Of a stretch of DNA of 6,702 nt, positions 6,200 through 6,702 are shown in pieces. A program made the position numbers and the translations under genes. The DNA is from an uncultured Clostridium sp. (GTDB lineage: Bacteria; Bacillota; Clostridia; TANB77; CAG-508). Numbering within the stretch: position 1 is the stretch's first letter; each line of letters opens with the position of its first letter. The stretch is from the NCBI GenBank assembly GCA_947057505.1, contig CAMSEM010000066.1, forward strand, positions 1 to 6,702, given 5' to 3'. The notes beneath the pieces are model-generated. The model was not told the origin of the DNA, searched no databases, and saw nothing but the letters and a program-made list of their open reading frames with translations.

Positions 6200-6229
6200 A
6201 TTCTAACATATTTAAAACAAATAGGTCAA
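6200..6229 (-). promoter_or_regulatory. promoter of the nucleotidase gene
   Basis: On the minus strand TTGACC (6224-6229) is followed, after 18 bp, by TAGAAT (6200-6205), which is preceded by TGT (an extended -10, TGn). A start near 6193 would give a leader of about 30 nt to the ATG at 6162. This independently supports that start codon over the upstream one. Confidence 0.6.
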
Positions 6230-6304
6230 TGGTAAAATACAAATACATATGTCTTGTTAGTAATTATTCAGTATCTTTAAGTCAAATAGTCCTAATAGTA
6301 TGTG

Positions 6305-6339
6305 TTTTCTTGTTTTCAAAATGCTGCAGCGCAAGAAAA
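6305..6339. repeat. inverted repeat in the divergent intergenic region
   Basis: TTTTCTTG (6305-6312) pairs with CAAGAAAA (6332-6339). The intervening loop contains the self-complementary GCTGCAGC (6323-6330), a locally GC-rich spot in very AT-rich DNA. Neither side has a U-run, so it is not a convincing terminator. It lies between the divergent nucleotidase promoter and the promoter of the plus-strand gene, so a regulatory role is possible but unsupported. I see no gene in the rest of the 6163-6448 gap. Confidence 0.25.
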
Positions 6340-6385
6340 TTCAAAAAAGTAAGAACAACATATTAAAAGGACTGAATATTTCCTC

Positions 6386-6414
6386 TTGTTATTTTTACAA
6401 AATTAATTTATACT
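6386..6414 (+). promoter_or_regulatory. promoter of the plus-strand membrane protein gene
   Basis: TTGTTA (6386-6391), a 17-bp spacer and TATACT (6409-6414) form a reasonable vegetative promoter. The start would be near 6421, about 28 nt before the ATG at 6449. Confidence 0.5.
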
Positions 6415-6448
6415 ATACTTAATTATCAAAAGGAGAATTTAAAAAACT

Positions 6449-6702
6449 ATGGAACCATTATTTAAAAACAAAACTATTTTATCTAGTAAAAATTATATGA
6501 ATTTAGTAGCATTTCATCAAAAAAAATATAACTTAAGGTATTGGCTATATACAATAGCACTTTCCCTTTTATTAATTTGTTGTGCCATTTTTCAAATATC
6601 TAGTCAAAATTATTTACTTGCCATTTTACTATTTGCCTCTTTTATTTTCTTTTTGGCATTCTGTATTTTTTATGTGCGGCAATCACTATCTGCGTTTTTT
6701 CC
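6449..6702 (+). CDS. small membrane protein, 3' end beyond the window
   Basis: The frame opens at ATG 6449-6451 after AAAGGAG (6429-6435). The spacing is 13 nt from AGGAG, rather long, but there is no closer start. It is open for 84 codons to the window edge. A polar, lysine-containing N-terminus (ILSSKNYMNLVAFHQKKY, residues 10-27) precedes two hydrophobic helices at about 32-51 and 55-76, joined by a short turn, and then a basic/polar segment begins. A polar 'SSKNYMNLVAFHQ' lead-in followed by a helical hairpin recalls YcxB-like proteins, whose conserved domain would follow the helices; that part is not visible, so this is only a guess. It is the only rightward gene and is divergent from the nucleotidase. 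Confidence 0.75.
   Translation, partial: MEPLFKNKTILSSKNYMNLVAFHQKKYNLRYWLYTIALSLLLICCAIFQISSQNYLLAILLFASFIFFLAFCIFYVRQSLSAFF

Noticed and set aside
6028..6366. 112-codon plus-strand open frame
   Set aside because: It overlaps the start, Shine-Dalgarno and promoter of the nucleotidase on the other strand and has an implausible Phe/Tyr/Ile-rich composition.
1..6702. CRISPR array, tRNA/rRNA genes, transposase, phage or toxin-antitoxin genes
   Set aside because: I looked for regularly spaced repeats, tRNA-like cloverleaf sequence and transposase or integrase motifs and found none.

Overview
This is an AT-rich window (roughly 30 % G+C by eye). Its Shine-Dalgarno-led genes, sigma-A type promoters and protein families point to a low-GC Gram-positive bacterium, most likely a clostridial Firmicute. 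I cannot name the genus or species. Almost everything is on the minus strand; only the last, truncated gene points right.

Read in the direction of transcription (right to left): a NT5C-type HAD nucleotidase (5542-6162) with its own promoter; then a tightly spaced two-gene operon (3052-5322 followed by 1173-2996/3024) encoding the two halves of a heterodimeric ABC exporter; then an unrecognised cysteine-rich protein (471-1076) with its own promoter, whose -35 box overlaps the stop codon of the ABC operon; then a 17-bp perfect hairpin that is probably its terminator; and finally the 5' part of a TVP38/TMEM64-like membrane protein gene (1-217) that is broken by an apparent single-base insertion. 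On the plus strand, a small two-helix membrane protein starts at 6449 and runs off the right edge.

The two ABC subunits complement each other. The upstream subunit has Asp in place of the catalytic Glu and Gln in place of the switch His but a canonical VSGGQ signature. The downstream subunit has intact Glu and His but a variant ISQGQ signature. Together they would build one degenerate and one consensus ATP site, as in TM287/TM288-type exporters. The operon promoter (TTGAAA-N17-TATAAT) carries two copies of a TAATACNGTATT dyad, one filling the spacer and one over the predicted start site. This suggests repression by a dimeric regulator that is not encoded in the window.

Two genes (the second ABC subunit at its N-terminus and the TVP38-like gene) carry apparent one-base insertions, so either the genome has recent lesions or the assembly has indel errors. 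I see no rRNA, tRNA, CRISPR array or insertion sequence, and nothing that amounts to a clearly new biological system. The best candidates for follow-up are the dual-dyad promoter, the displaced N-terminus of the second ABC subunit, and the orphan CX2CX4CX2C protein.
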